Assembly: GCA_018268085.1 (NCBI GenBank) | Contig: JAFDXE010000015.1 | Span: 1-64,000, forward strand | Source of the DNA: Bacteroidota bacterium | GTDB taxonomy: Bacteria > Bacteroidota > Bacteroidia > Chitinophagales > Chitinophagaceae | Direction: 5' to 3' | Length of the DNA stretch: 64,000 nt | Shown here: piece by piece, positions 34,846 to 43,943 of the stretch | Layout of the letters: each line of letters starts with the position of its first letter | How positions within the stretch are numbered: the first letter of the stretch is position 1 | Notes under the pieces: model-generated | Database searches by the model: none | Seen by the model: the letters and a program-made list of their open reading frames with translations, nothing else | What the model was told of the DNA's origin: nothing | Made by a program: the position numbers and the translations under genes

Positions 34846-35487
34846 ATGGGACGTACAAAAGAGAGAAGGAAATTCATACATGAACCTTCAACACATGAAA
34901 TATTCTACTGCTTATCAGAAATGCCTGAATATTCAAAAACATTGTTAAAACAGAATCCGGATAAGCCTTACTCCGATTTTCTTAGACAATTAATTGAAAT
35001 AAATTTCTATAACGTACGAACCGAAAAGATTCCTATCAAAAAGATAGCTGCGGACCTGAAAACCGATACTGCAAAAGCTACAAAATGGCTGAAGGCTATT
35101 TATGAGCAAATATTTGAACTCAATTTTGATAAACCAGAACTGTTTCAAAAGAATGGTGTAAAAGTGTGTATGTATATGAGATATTTTGATAGCAGTTGCA
35201 GTTTTTATACTTCTTTGCCTGTAATTCCCAAAGAATTTGAAACAGTCAATTTTCCGTTTGCAAAAGCTAAAACGGGAACTGAACGATACTGGGTAAAAAG
35301 AGTAGAACATGAAATTTCCGGGGATGTTGCTGATGTTACACTTTGGTTAAACGGTGAGACTTTAAATAAGTACCGGGAATTTGCTCTGGACAAAGCATTA
35401 TTTCAAGGATGGATTCACTTTATGGATGTATATGATAAAACGTCTAATGAATTGGATAATGAACTGAAAAGACTTTACAAGAATTAG
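34846..35487 (+). CDS. Hypothetical island protein with a helix-turn-helix-like segment
   Basis: From ATG 34846 this is 213 aa (MGRTKERRKFIHEPSTHEIF and onwards). A TTG eight codons upstream is a weaker start. A segment at about residues 48-75 (KIPIKKIAADLKTDTAKATKWLKAIYEQ) looks like a helix-turn-helix, and the remainder is mixed alpha/beta with no recognised catalytic motif. It might be a replication or transcription factor of the element, but I cannot name a family. It sits between the two structured repeats, with R1 100 bp upstream of its start. Confidence 0.65.
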   Translation: MGRTKERRKFIHEPSTHEIFYCLSEMPEYSKTLLKQNPDKPYSDFLRQLIEINFYNVRTEKIPIKKIAADLKTDTAKATKWLKAIYEQIFELNFDKPELFQKNGVKVCMYMRYFDSSCSFYTSLPVIPKEFETVNFPFAKAKTGTERYWVKRVEHEISGDVADVTLWLNGETLNKYREFALDKALFQGWIHFMDVYDKTSNELDNELKRLYKN

Positions 35488-35599
35488 AAAAGAATTCAGG
35501 GCACCTCTCTTATAAATGCCGGTTTGATACAGCTGGGATATGATATACAGACGCACCGGCTAAACCTATTCATAGATCAATAGTACTTCCTTAGAAGCA

Positions 35600-36240
35600 A
35601 AAGCAATGTGTCAAGCCTGCCGGTAAAAGCGCCTGCGGCAAAAAAGAAGTCAAGCCGCCCCGCAAACCTGCGGGGCTGTAGCGCTGGAGGCGAGCCGCCG
35701 TAAGCAGACGAAGAGAGGAGGAACGACGAACGAAGGCTGCTGCGAGCCCCCACGAGGGGCTGGACAGTAAAGGCCGACGAAGGAGGCCGATGCCAGCTCC
35801 ATAGGAAGCCGCCGGAGTTTATTTCCCGTCAGGGTACGAAGGCGGCTGAACTATGCAAGTGAAGCTAAGCAGCCGTAGGCGAAATGGACGGAGGGAATGA
35901 GCAGTACGGATGCAAGCTGAACGCAGCCGAAGTGGGGATAGCCGGCGAGCAAAATAATTGGCAGCGGGTGGACTGAACGCTACTGAAGTGAATGAATGAC
36001 GTAGTGAAGCGGAATGAAACCCAGTGAGTATTGTAGCATTGGCTTGCGAAAGGCTGGTGCATTCCCATGTGTGTTGCTTTGTGTTTGGCAATGGGATGCC
36101 CAGCCTTCAAGCAATTATGTTAGCTGCGAAGGTGGTGTAATGAAGCGGAACGAAGGAAGTAATGAACGAAGTGGCGTGAAGGACACAAGAGCTGCCGTGA
36201 GGAATGAGGAGGAACTGCAAGTAGTATGACAAACCTGCGT
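35600..36240 (+). other. Gene-free, GC-rich, purine-biased, hairpin-rich segment
   Basis: From 35488 to 36951 there is no credible protein gene. The core of this stretch is clearly richer in G+C than its surroundings and strongly biased to G and A on the plus strand, with words such as GAAGCGGAA and GAACGAA recurring (36006 and 36138 areas). It holds compact hairpins at 35658-35677 (7-8 bp, loop AAACCT) and 35745-35761 (6 bp, loop CACGA), and a very long one at 36042-36112. This pattern suits a long structured noncoding RNA or a transfer/replication region. Neither identity is proven. Confidence 0.5.
36042..36112 (+). repeat. Long imperfect hairpin, 22 paired bases per arm
   Basis: GCTTG (36042-36046) pairs CAAGC (36108-36112), AAGGCTGG (36050-36057) pairs CCAGCCTT (36100-36107), GCA (36059-36061) pairs TGC (36097-36099) and TCCCAT (36063-36068) pairs ATGGGA (36091-36096). 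Unpaired are CGA and single T at 36058 and 36062, all on the 5' arm, with a 22 nt T/G-rich apical loop. Such a stable stem cannot be chance at this length. Confidence 0.8.
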
Positions 36241-36639
36241 AGCAGCCCGAAGGGCATTGCATGTGCAGCAATACCATAAAAGTGTAATAAATAATTTTAT
36301 TGCTGCTGATGCAATGGTTTGGCATATCTACTTGCTGACGACGAATGACGAACACCTATTTACCGGCGAAGCGTGGGTTCTGTGCGAAGGGAAAAGAAGC
36401 AAGAAGTTGTGCGGTGGGTTTTCTTTCATCCAATTCATTCAATAAAAAATCAAGCCCCTACCAAGGAGGCTCACATGATGTAGAAAAAGAATAGCCTAAC
36501 TGTGATGAAAAAACAAAGACACCAGGAGAAACAAACCAGCAGCTAACCCAAATGCTGCCAACAAGCCAACGCTGAACAAGAACTGACATAGCAATACATT
36601 TAAAATGAAAAAATAAAATAACATGCTTCTGTCAGCGAA

Positions 36640-36743
36640 GGGAAACGGATGTCTTTGCACTCCAAAAGGAAACGGAATAAAAGATGGCTTTTGTGAGTTG
36701 GGTTTGTGTTTATGCCGTAGTCTTTTGGATGCTCCGTTTTCCC
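36640..36743 (+). repeat. Structured repeat R2 (second copy)
   Basis: The outer stem is GGGAAACGGA (36640-36649) with TCCGTTTTCCC (36733-36743, one bulged T). GCA (36657-36659) then pairs TGC (36730-36732), and TCCAAAAG (36661-36668) pairs CTTTTGGA (36722-36729). The inner stem ACGG-A-ATAAA (36672-36681) pairs TTTAT-G-CCGT (36709-36718), the same sequence as R1, with GATGGC, TTGTG and TGGG again in the loop. R1 and R2 are about 2 kb apart in the same orientation. Confidence 0.8.
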
Positions 36744-36951
36744 AGAGCTATCTTGCATGTGTATTTTATTTTTTTAAATGGATTAAAAGTTGTCAGCTGC
36801 TGGATTGGTGGCATTAGGTTTATTTAAAGAGTAGCGTGTATGTTCTATGCTAAACATTAAGAAACCTTGTCATATTGCAGATGCAGATTGATGAACCAGG
36901 AAAGTAAAATGTAGGGAAATACGAATCTCGGATTTGTCAAAAATTACTAAT

Positions 36952-37410
36952 TCACTTTTTGTTGAAGTATTCAAACGCCAACGTTGAATCAACATAATTT
37001 ATATAATTCATCAAATGAGGACCACTTGATGTTAGCCAGCATTTAGCGTCCTGAATAATATTCCTTTTATGAAAAAGTGGATTTGTAATTGTGAGGAACA
37101 GACTTCCCTTTTTGTAAATCCATTTATCACCTTCGACTTGTTTTTCTTTATCAAAGATTTCAAAATCAGCCTTACTAAACAGGTATACTGTATCAACATT
37201 GATAAGTTCTTTATCAAAGTCATGCCATTTTTTTTGATCAGATGTCGCAAGCATTTCTTCTGGCAAAGCTATTCTTCGGATTTTTTCCAACGGTAACGCT
37301 AACTTTAACTTATATGCATTGAAATTAAATAGCATTTCCCTTTCCACGCCAGGATAAAAAAATAACAATTTCTCTTTGTCCATTTTTTCTAAGTGCTCTT
37401 TAAGTGTCAT
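36952..37410 (-). CDS. Hypothetical protein, last gene of the RT array
   Basis: A 152 aa soluble protein (MTLKEHLEKMDKEKLLFFYP and onwards) with mixed alpha/beta content and aromatic residues. No signal peptide, membrane helix or known catalytic motif is visible. It begins 10 bp after the stop of the 501 aa gene and is the final member of the minus-strand array. I do not recognise the family. Its conserved position would be the best clue to its role. Confidence 0.7.
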   Translation of the reverse strand: MTLKEHLEKMDKEKLLFFYPGVEREMLFNFNAYKLKLALPLEKIRRIALPEEMLATSDQKKWHDFDKELINVDTVYLFSKADFEIFDKEKQVEGDKWIYKKGSLFLTITNPLFHKRNIIQDAKCWLTSSGPHLMNYINYVDSTLAFEYFNKK

Positions 37411-37420
37411 AGTTTAAAGT

Positions 37421-38926
37421 TTAAATACTGAAAACTTTCCAAGACCAAACTTTCTTGTCCTGATTGTATGTTTTAATAGCATGGGCTCTTAAATAAATCC
37501 CATCAGTAAGTTTCATTTTTGAAACTAAGGATGGATGAATAAACACATCGCCCAAAAAACCAAAAGGTTTACCAGGTAGAATTCTCACTTCACCTTCTAC
37601 TTCTTTTAAATATTGCTTTTTAAATGCTTCATCGTTTGCTTTGATTGCGGTGTACAATTGGTACATACCTTCTTTAGCTCCTCCCTGGAATCGTACTTTT
37701 AGGGTATCCCCAACTTTCACATCTTTAAAAAAGCGATCATACTTGAAGAACCCAAACTTTGATTCCGAAGCAATGAAATTGAGCATCTTCTTATCAGCAT
37801 TTACAAATTCAACGATGACCATTTCTTCCGGTGTGTCACTAAATAAGAGAGATTCAGCAGTTGAAGTAAACTGCTTGTAAAAACTAAAGTTTGATTTCTG
37901 AGATGTAGCAGTTTTATACCATTCCTGTGACTGCCAATTTACTACTTCATTTGGTATTTTAAACCCATGAGAATTCCTGGTATCAACCAATAGTTCTATC
38001 TCGGTTTTAGCTTCTTTATACAGCTTCTTTGAAATTAATAACCCTGCCATTTTTTGTCTTAGGCTAACAAGCATTTCTTCCGGGCTTTTGCAGGATAATG
38101 CTTTGCAGTAACAGGCAAATACTTTATCGGCATCATCTGAAAAAGCCTCGGCCAGAATTTCCCATACCCAAAAATCATTGCGTTTCTTTTTTGCAAATGG
38201 CAATAAGGCCGATAACATATGATCTTTATCTCCTAACGCTAATAACAGCTTTGCATTAAAATATGCCGGGTACTGAAATTGAGGATAGGTATCAACTATA
38301 TCGGAAAGGATTGGCAGGAATGCCATTGCTTTCTCTTTATCAAAAACCATTTCACCAAATTGAGTTTGTTTTGGCAGTAAATGCTTGGCGTAAGCAATAT
38401 AAGCCTGCTCTGCTACTGCCATCACTTCCTTTCCATTCGGCATTTTTTCTTTCTGAAAATCCTCGGGCATAAAATTTTTGAAATCCCACCAGTCCGCAAA
38501 ATGCATATATCTATCGGTCTCTTTGAGTGCTTTGTGCAAAGCCTTGAATAAAAAACTGTACCCTTCAGCAGGCTTGGGAAAATGAAAAGATTCTATTGCC
38601 TCAAACAGGCGAATGCCCTTATGTACATCAACCGGAGTTGTTTTCAATAAACTAAAAGCCATTTTACCTATCTGCCAACAAAGCTGTTCAAAGAGCATTT
38701 TTTCCTCAACAGGCAATTGCAGATTCTTTATTTCATTAAGCCAGGAAATAAATGCATCAAAATGTTCCGGTGAACTATTCTGTTTCAAAAAGTCATAATA
38801 CACCCAGCTAATGTTGCGTTTAGGCCAAATATTATCCGGCTCTGCCTGTAATTCAGCTTTTGCCAGGTTCAGAGCTTCCTCCAATTTACCCGCCTGACGG
38901 AGTTCTTTTATTTCTTTAGCTGGCAT
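37421..38926 (-). CDS. Helical-repeat protein with C-terminal OB-fold-like domain
   Basis: The 501 aa protein starts with a TPR-like repeat region (about 1-330; REAGKLEEAL-like helix pairs such as LRQAGKLEEALNLAKAELQA). The C-terminal part (about 370-501) looks like two OB/S1-cold-shock-like beta-barrels: GDTLKVRFQGGAKEGMYQLY, and then GFLGDVFIHPSLV with a GIYLRAHAIKTYN end. This suggests a scaffold that binds nucleic acid. Its start overlaps the stop of the helicase gene by 11 bp, so the two are translationally coupled and probably work together. No family name is certain. Confidence 0.75.
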   Translation of the reverse strand: MPAKEIKELRQAGKLEEALNLAKAELQAEPDNIWPKRNISWVYYDFLKQNSSPEHFDAFISWLNEIKNLQLPVEEKMLFEQLCWQIGKMAFSLLKTTPVDVHKGIRLFEAIESFHFPKPAEGYSFLFKALHKALKETDRYMHFADWWDFKNFMPEDFQKEKMPNGKEVMAVAEQAYIAYAKHLLPKQTQFGEMVFDKEKAMAFLPILSDIVDTYPQFQYPAYFNAKLLLALGDKDHMLSALLPFAKKKRNDFWVWEILAEAFSDDADKVFACYCKALSCKSPEEMLVSLRQKMAGLLISKKLYKEAKTEIELLVDTRNSHGFKIPNEVVNWQSQEWYKTATSQKSNFSFYKQFTSTAESLLFSDTPEEMVIVEFVNADKKMLNFIASESKFGFFKYDRFFKDVKVGDTLKVRFQGGAKEGMYQLYTAIKANDEAFKKQYLKEVEGEVRILPGKPFGFLGDVFIHPSLVSKMKLTDGIYLRAHAIKTYNQDKKVWSWKVFSI

Positions 38927-41105
38927 ATTCTTCTTGTTTAAAGGTTAGCAATGCCGCTTGAATGTCGGAAATCAAGACCTGGCTGTTGGTTTTATTTTGA
39001 ATAGGGACTACTCTTCCAAAGAAGCCATTCTTTTTATATTCAAAATCTATAACGGCTAATTCCTGATTGCGTTTAAAAGTGTAGCGTTCTTTGTATTGCT
39101 GATGTTCAATATCATCAATTGTAATATCTGTTTCTTTAAATAATAATACTATGTCATCAAACAAACTTCTTGTAAAAGGAAACTCTTCTTCTAACTCGAA
39201 GTCAAATTCAATTTGGCTAATAATCGTTTCGGCTGTATTTCGCTTTATTGAAACATTTGGCAAATGATTTAATATTTCAGCAAGTGTATTATTGAATGCA
39301 CTGTTTGGAGAAAGATTTGGCATTGAAGCAAATGGTTTTCTAAATTCATTTTGTCCATTTACATAAGTTCTGAAAACTGCCTTGTCTTGTTCTCTCGTAA
39401 AAGGGTATCTAATCTCATACCCTACTTTCTCCCATCCAATAACGTCAATGTATTGTTTTCTTACTGCGTGGCGTACTTTGATAAAATGATCCTGTAATGG
39501 AATAGGCTCCTCTAAAAGGTTGAACTGTGATAACTGTTGTAGCATTTCATTATCCAAACTGATTTCTTCTGTTTGAACCTGATTGCCGGTTAATTCATTT
39601 AATGCATTCAAGACTGTTACATCGAGGAATGCCATAGCTGAATAGGAATTGAAAAAAGGTGGATTTAATGCATACAATGTTTTTGATGCCCGGGTGATAG
39701 CCGTGTATGCCCAGCGATAAAAATCCTGATTAGTTTTACCAGCTCTACGCTGTCTATCAGTAAAGCAATCAAATCCTTTTGCATTGTCATTGTCCCAAAT
39801 TGTAAATACGTTATCCCATTCGCCACCCTGGGCTTTATGGCATGTAACAGCGTAGCCATATTTCATTAGCAAACAATTAAAATATTCATCCTGCAAAATG
39901 GCTTCTTTAAATTCTTCAGTTCTGGGTTTTAGCCCTTTGTGCCGGGTAGTAAAGTCTACATATAAAGCCTGTGTTTCTTCCGGCCTTAAATAGTTGTCAC
40001 CATACAGGAAGTTTTCAAGCATCTTACCTTTTACAACTTTATTGTTGCTTTCAGCATCCGGGAAAACCAACTCCACATCACGCCAGTATAGTGTTACAGG
40101 GTTTTTACCTCTTAATGCAATAGTTCTTTGTGTGACTATATCACTTACTTCATTGATTACTGCAAACTCACCATTGAAAACACCTTTTCGATAATTGTTG
40201 CCACCCATTATGACAATATCACTTTTCTGAACAGGTAAATCAGCATTACCGAATCTTCTCTCTCTTATTTGTAAGTTGAGATCCAGACAAGTTTTGTTTT
40301 TACTGGCAATAATAATTTTGGGGGCTGCTACCTCTTGCCAGATATCAAGGAATGTTTCAAAAGAAGGATTCAATATGTCATTTCCATTTGAACGCAAGTT
40401 GAAGTCGTTGAAGAAACGGGCCGAAATACTCTTTCGTATTTTTGCAGCTGCTCTCAATATACCACTATCACCACGTTGCCGTTTCACTTCTTTCATTTCG
40501 GTTTCTTCAGAAGATAAAGTGAATTTGTTATTCAGATATACAGCCTCAAAAGCCTTTGAGCTATTATCTCCTACCGGAGGCAACTGGCAGGGATCGCCTA
40601 CAAAGATGATTTTGGATTTTACATTTTCATGAGCTACCCTTGTGTAAGCAATCAAATCAGATAATAAGTGGCTTGACCCAAAACGGAAAAACTCTCCTTC
40701 GCTTTTGGCATCAGAAAGCATGGATGCCTCATCTACAATAAATATTTTACCGGCAACATCTACATTATTCCGGATTTTATAGTAGTAATAGAAAGAATCG
40801 CCTTCTTCAATTTCAACCATATCCTCATAACTGTAAATGGTCTTATGAATGGTAAAAGCCTCCTGCCCGGTCATTTCCCGTATAACTTTTGCTGCTCTAC
40901 CCGTTGGAGCCATCAGTGCAAAGTCTTTTTCAACAGCTTTAAGATATTCTACCAAACCTTTAAGGATTGTTGTTTTACCACTACCTGCATATCCCTTTAG
41001 CATAAACACCTGCTCCGGGCTTTGTAAAAAAGCCTCAAGTTTAGATATAGCAATTTCCTGGTCTGAACTAAGGTTTAAATGCTTAAAATGATTGAATATG
41101 CTCAT
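38916..41105 (-). CDS. RecD-like superfamily 1 DNA helicase
   Basis: A 729 aa SF1B-type helicase. Motif I is KGYAGSGKTT (about 38-47), motif II is FIVDEASML, motif III FVGDPCQLPPVG, motif V VTCHKAQGGEWDNVF and motif VI AYTAITRASKTLY. The central AAA part resembles RecD2 and the exonuclease V alpha family. A C-terminal extension (about 520-729) has no recognised nuclease motif. It should unwind DNA 5' to 3' in ATP-dependent fashion, by family analogy. It is encoded 9 bp after the 141 aa gene and overlaps the next gene, so it is integral to the array. Confidence 0.88.
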   Translation of the reverse strand: MSIFNHFKHLNLSSDQEIAISKLEAFLQSPEQVFMLKGYAGSGKTTILKGLVEYLKAVEKDFALMAPTGRAAKVIREMTGQEAFTIHKTIYSYEDMVEIEEGDSFYYYYKIRNNVDVAGKIFIVDEASMLSDAKSEGEFFRFGSSHLLSDLIAYTRVAHENVKSKIIFVGDPCQLPPVGDNSSKAFEAVYLNNKFTLSSEETEMKEVKRQRGDSGILRAAAKIRKSISARFFNDFNLRSNGNDILNPSFETFLDIWQEVAAPKIIIASKNKTCLDLNLQIRERRFGNADLPVQKSDIVIMGGNNYRKGVFNGEFAVINEVSDIVTQRTIALRGKNPVTLYWRDVELVFPDAESNNKVVKGKMLENFLYGDNYLRPEETQALYVDFTTRHKGLKPRTEEFKEAILQDEYFNCLLMKYGYAVTCHKAQGGEWDNVFTIWDNDNAKGFDCFTDRQRRAGKTNQDFYRWAYTAITRASKTLYALNPPFFNSYSAMAFLDVTVLNALNELTGNQVQTEEISLDNEMLQQLSQFNLLEEPIPLQDHFIKVRHAVRKQYIDVIGWEKVGYEIRYPFTREQDKAVFRTYVNGQNEFRKPFASMPNLSPNSAFNNTLAEILNHLPNVSIKRNTAETIISQIEFDFELEEEFPFTRSLFDDIVLLFKETDITIDDIEHQQYKERYTFKRNQELAVIDFEYKKNGFFGRVVPIQNKTNSQVLISDIQAALLTFKQEEYAS

Positions 41106-41114
41106 TGGTCGGTT

Positions 41115-41540
41115 TTAAAGATCAACTTTGTTCAGTATATGAATTGCCTCCTTATGAATTTTTATATTGTACACATCTGAGTCATTTCTTTGGATATTTA
41201 ATAATCTCCACCCCCTTTCTCCCGGTTCAATAAAATCAAATGTTCTGCAATGTTTCGGTAAAGCACTAAAAATCAAAGTAAACCGGGTAAACTCCCCATC
41301 TGTTTTAAATTTCAGGGAAGATGTACGATTTTCAATATGAATTAATTCTGATCGTTTTAAACCTAAGTCAGGAATTAAATGTATGTCCTGATAAACCTCA
41401 ATATTGCACTCAGTGCAGAAAGAATAGCATGCTTGGTGTAAAATGTGAATTGTAACCTGCCCATCGGTGGATGGATCCATTTGCATTTTCGCAATTTCTT
41501 TTGCATTGTTCGCTAATTCTATCCCGAGTATTGTATTCAT
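41115..41540 (-). CDS. Small protein of unknown function with paired cysteines
   Basis: A 141 aa protein with a predicted beta-rich fold. It has a CYSFCTECNIEVY segment (about 38-50) with three closely spaced cysteines and a later GERGWRLLNIQRNDSDVY block. The cysteines could bind metal. It is the first gene after the 113 bp gap that holds the TGTGCA palindrome, so it may head an internal transcription unit with the helicase gene. The family is not recognised. Confidence 0.7.
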   Translation of the reverse strand: MNTILGIELANNAKEIAKMQMDPSTDGQVTIHILHQACYSFCTECNIEVYQDIHLIPDLGLKRSELIHIENRTSSLKFKTDGEFTRFTLIFSALPKHCRTFDFIEPGERGWRLLNIQRNDSDVYNIKIHKEAIHILNKVDL

Positions 41541-41622
41541 ATTTCCTATGCGTTAAAATTTCTCTGTTTGATAATAGGTAACGTAATCACTTTATATCAT
41601 CAATACAAATATTCAACACAAG

Positions 41623-41645
41623 TGTGCACTCTTTCTGCACAATAA
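41623..41645 (-). promoter_or_regulatory. Palindromic operator-like site (copy B)
   Basis: TGTGCA (41623-41628), 7 nt, TGCACA (41636-41641), then ATAA. The same architecture, with identical bases at four of seven spacer positions, occurs at 47470-47492. It lies 83 bp upstream of the 141 aa gene start, in the only sizeable gap of the array. It is a good candidate binding site for the WYL regulator encoded nearby. On the minus strand, near TTG and AATATTTG, a promoter may overlap it. Confidence 0.65.
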
Positions 41646-41653
41646 AAATATTC

Positions 41654-41986
41654 TTAAAAGGGTAAATCTTCTTCCTTATCGTATACTTCATTTGTGGTAT
41701 TGGTAGCAGGTGGATTTAAAGTATTTATTACTTCAATTTTCCATGCTTTTATATCGGTGTACCACCTACCGTTGTAATCCCGGCTTTCAATATCAAAGTC
41801 AATCTTCAATTCATTACCGATTTGCAGCTGACCTTCATTGATCTTATCACCCCATATTGAAACACATATCTTTTTGGGATACTGGCCCTCGGTTTCCACA
41901 ATGATGTCTTGTTTTTTCCATTCTCCATTCTTTCCAGTACCGGTTTGAATTGGAAGTAGCTGTGTTAATTTGGCTGTTATTTGCAT
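41654..41986 (-). CDS. DUF3127 OB-fold protein (possible ssDNA-binding)
   Basis: A 110 aa protein with the DUF3127 pattern: MQITAKLTQLLPIQTGTGKNG and onwards, then KKQDIIVET, KKICVSIWGDK and a W-x-T-D-I-K-A-W stretch, ending in an acidic tail EDLPF as in single-stranded DNA-binding proteins (SSB proteins end DDDLPF or similar). The fold is OB-like. DUF3127 genes are usually chromosomal singletons in Bacteroidota; here one is built into the RT array, 10 bp after the receiver gene. A role in protecting or handing over single-stranded DNA such as RT product is inferred. Confidence 0.8.
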   Translation of the reverse strand: MQITAKLTQLLPIQTGTGKNGEWKKQDIIVETEGQYPKKICVSIWGDKINEGQLQIGNELKIDFDIESRDYNGRWYTDIKAWKIEVINTLNPPATNTTNEVYDKEEDLPF

Positions 41987-41996
41987 AAGTTATTTT

Positions 41997-43931
41997 TTAT
42001 ATTACTATAACATTTGATGAATCGTCTGTTAATAAGTATGCTACCAAATCAAATAAATCTTTTATAGAACGGTTTGGCGTAATTGGCGAACCAGAACGCT
42101 TTACCTTTTCTGTTTGAATAAAAAAATTTGTATCAAAACTATCCCCATGAGTTAAATACATAGAATTCCTGATTTCATTTAGTTTAAAAAGATTAGTTAG
42201 TTGGGTATGTGTATGGGTGCTTCTGTTTAATAGTATATATGCTATCTGCGTATGTAATGACTTAATTATATAATCGTTACTAGAGAATAAGCCTGTTGAA
42301 TCAATGGAATAGTAGGGAGCATTCCAATTATCATACTTTAAATCAGATGTAGAGATGTCAGATTGCAATTCATACTTACCCGGCTTTTTTAACTTAGGTG
42401 TACCATCTGCTTCACTTCCTGAAAATGATATTATGTTATCAATAAAAATCCTGCCTGTGCTTTTTAACTTCCACCTTTGTTTTTTTGACAATGGTGTGTT
42501 GTAGCGGTTTGGATGGTGATGATATGTAATTCCATTTGAATGAGTTAAAGATATATCCATCTTTTCAAAAAAGGCTTCCTGAATTTCATTTAAAACACTC
42601 CATAAAGTCATAAATGCTAATTCATAATCAGAATAGAAAAATGTTTGTTTATCGTAATCCCACTGCTCATAACCCTTTTTCAATAAACCATAAAACATTC
42701 TAAGCCTTTCTTCAATTCTATCTTTTAGTTTTCGTGGTGAATTTTCTATAGCAGTAAAAGATGCATGAGAAATAATTTTCCTTATTAGCAACCAATAAGG
42801 CCTTAAGACCATATACTTCTCATATACATATTTTACTGTAGCTGCAAAATCCTCATAATTCTTTTTAGAATATTCGCTGTTACGGTAATAGAGTGGCGAT
42901 TCTTTGACATACATGGCATCAGCACCTTTTTCAAGCACCTCATCCAAGTTCCAGGCTTTATCAGATGCAGTAAAAATAATCACTGGAATATGCGGATAAC
43001 TACTCTTGATAAATTTTAAAGCCGAAAGTGCATTTGTGCTATCAGCTTTCCCTTTTTCAAGGTATAGGTCTAAATAAATCAAATCATATTGGTCAAATTT
43101 CTCTGGTGTTGTGTTTTGCCAGGCCAAAACTTCTGTCGAGGAAACTCTTTTATCAACCGAACAGTTATGAATAATCTCCAACAATTCTATCCAACCGCAG
43201 TCCGCATTATCGTCTATCAACAATATTTTTTTGAACAAACCATGTAGACTTCTATCGGGTGATTTGTGATCTTTCTTTATAAATATTGATAGGTATTTAA
43301 AATATAGATGTTTGGGATAAGAAAATTTTATCATTTCAAAAATGCCGAAATTAGAGGCCAGTCGCATTGCTCCCCATTCATTTGTAGTCTGATGTCTATT
43401 GTCATACGGATTACGAATGTTAACCTTATCAATTTCAACAGGTTTTAATTTCTTGAGTTCAGCATCTATGGCAAACATTCCTTGGCCGGTCACATTATCG
43501 GATTTCACCGAAAAAACAGCTTCATATTTTCTAAAGTAGAACCCCTCGGTTTGAAATATATTATTGATTCCGGTGTCTTTTAAAGATGCATCTTCTAAAT
43601 CAATATCATTCCAATCAATTAAAATAATCGGAAGTTTATTTAATGTACATTTTGAGTAATGAGTACAAGCTATATGGCCTGCTAAACCAATCGCTCTTGA
43701 CCAACCTGACCCACCTAAATTCTTATCAATTATTATCGCTTTTATATCACCATATGAACTGTCATCTAATGATTCAGATACAGCATTTAAAAAAAATTCC
43801 TCCCGATTGCTTTTATATAAATAATCTTCTTCTTCTTTTATGGAATAGAAGCTAGCAATATTTAGCTGTTTAAATGCTTCTGGTAATTCGATAGAAAAAG
43901 AAGCTTTTGAATTATGAAGTAAAATGTACAT
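41997..43931 (-). CDS. Receiver-domain protein of the RT array
   Basis: The 644 aa protein has a central canonical response-regulator receiver domain (about 234-346): acidic pair Asp240/Asp241 in LLIDDNAD, phosphoacceptor Asp288 in DLIYLDLYL, Thr321 in IIFTAS and Lys343 in YVKES. The N-terminal part (about 1-150, with IKAIIIDKNL) looks like a second, degenerate receiver. The C-terminal half (about 350-644) is helical and not assigned; it has no helix-turn-helix output domain that I can see. It probably senses or relays phosphorylation to the neighbouring RT, which is an inference from adjacency. It is encoded 12 bp after the small receiver-like gene. Confidence 0.8.
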   Translation of the reverse strand: MYILLHNSKASFSIELPEAFKQLNIASFYSIKEEEDYLYKSNREEFFLNAVSESLDDSSYGDIKAIIIDKNLGGSGWSRAIGLAGHIACTHYSKCTLNKLPIILIDWNDIDLEDASLKDTGINNIFQTEGFYFRKYEAVFSVKSDNVTGQGMFAIDAELKKLKPVEIDKVNIRNPYDNRHQTTNEWGAMRLASNFGIFEMIKFSYPKHLYFKYLSIFIKKDHKSPDRSLHGLFKKILLIDDNADCGWIELLEIIHNCSVDKRVSSTEVLAWQNTTPEKFDQYDLIYLDLYLEKGKADSTNALSALKFIKSSYPHIPVIIFTASDKAWNLDEVLEKGADAMYVKESPLYYRNSEYSKKNYEDFAATVKYVYEKYMVLRPYWLLIRKIISHASFTAIENSPRKLKDRIEERLRMFYGLLKKGYEQWDYDKQTFFYSDYELAFMTLWSVLNEIQEAFFEKMDISLTHSNGITYHHHPNRYNTPLSKKQRWKLKSTGRIFIDNIISFSGSEADGTPKLKKPGKYELQSDISTSDLKYDNWNAPYYSIDSTGLFSSNDYIIKSLHTQIAYILLNRSTHTHTQLTNLFKLNEIRNSMYLTHGDSFDTNFFIQTEKVKRSGSPITPNRSIKDLFDLVAYLLTDDSSNVIVI

Positions 43932-43943
43932 GTATATAAGGGT

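Noticed and set aside
35819..36110. Overlapping small minus-strand frames in the purine-rich segment
   Set aside because: They reflect the pyrimidine bias of the minus strand and encode low-complexity Ser/Pro/Thr/Phe stretches with no family features.
36623..36817. 64 aa open frame through repeat R2
   Set aside because: It is formed by the structured repeat itself and gives a Cys-rich, unlikely protein.
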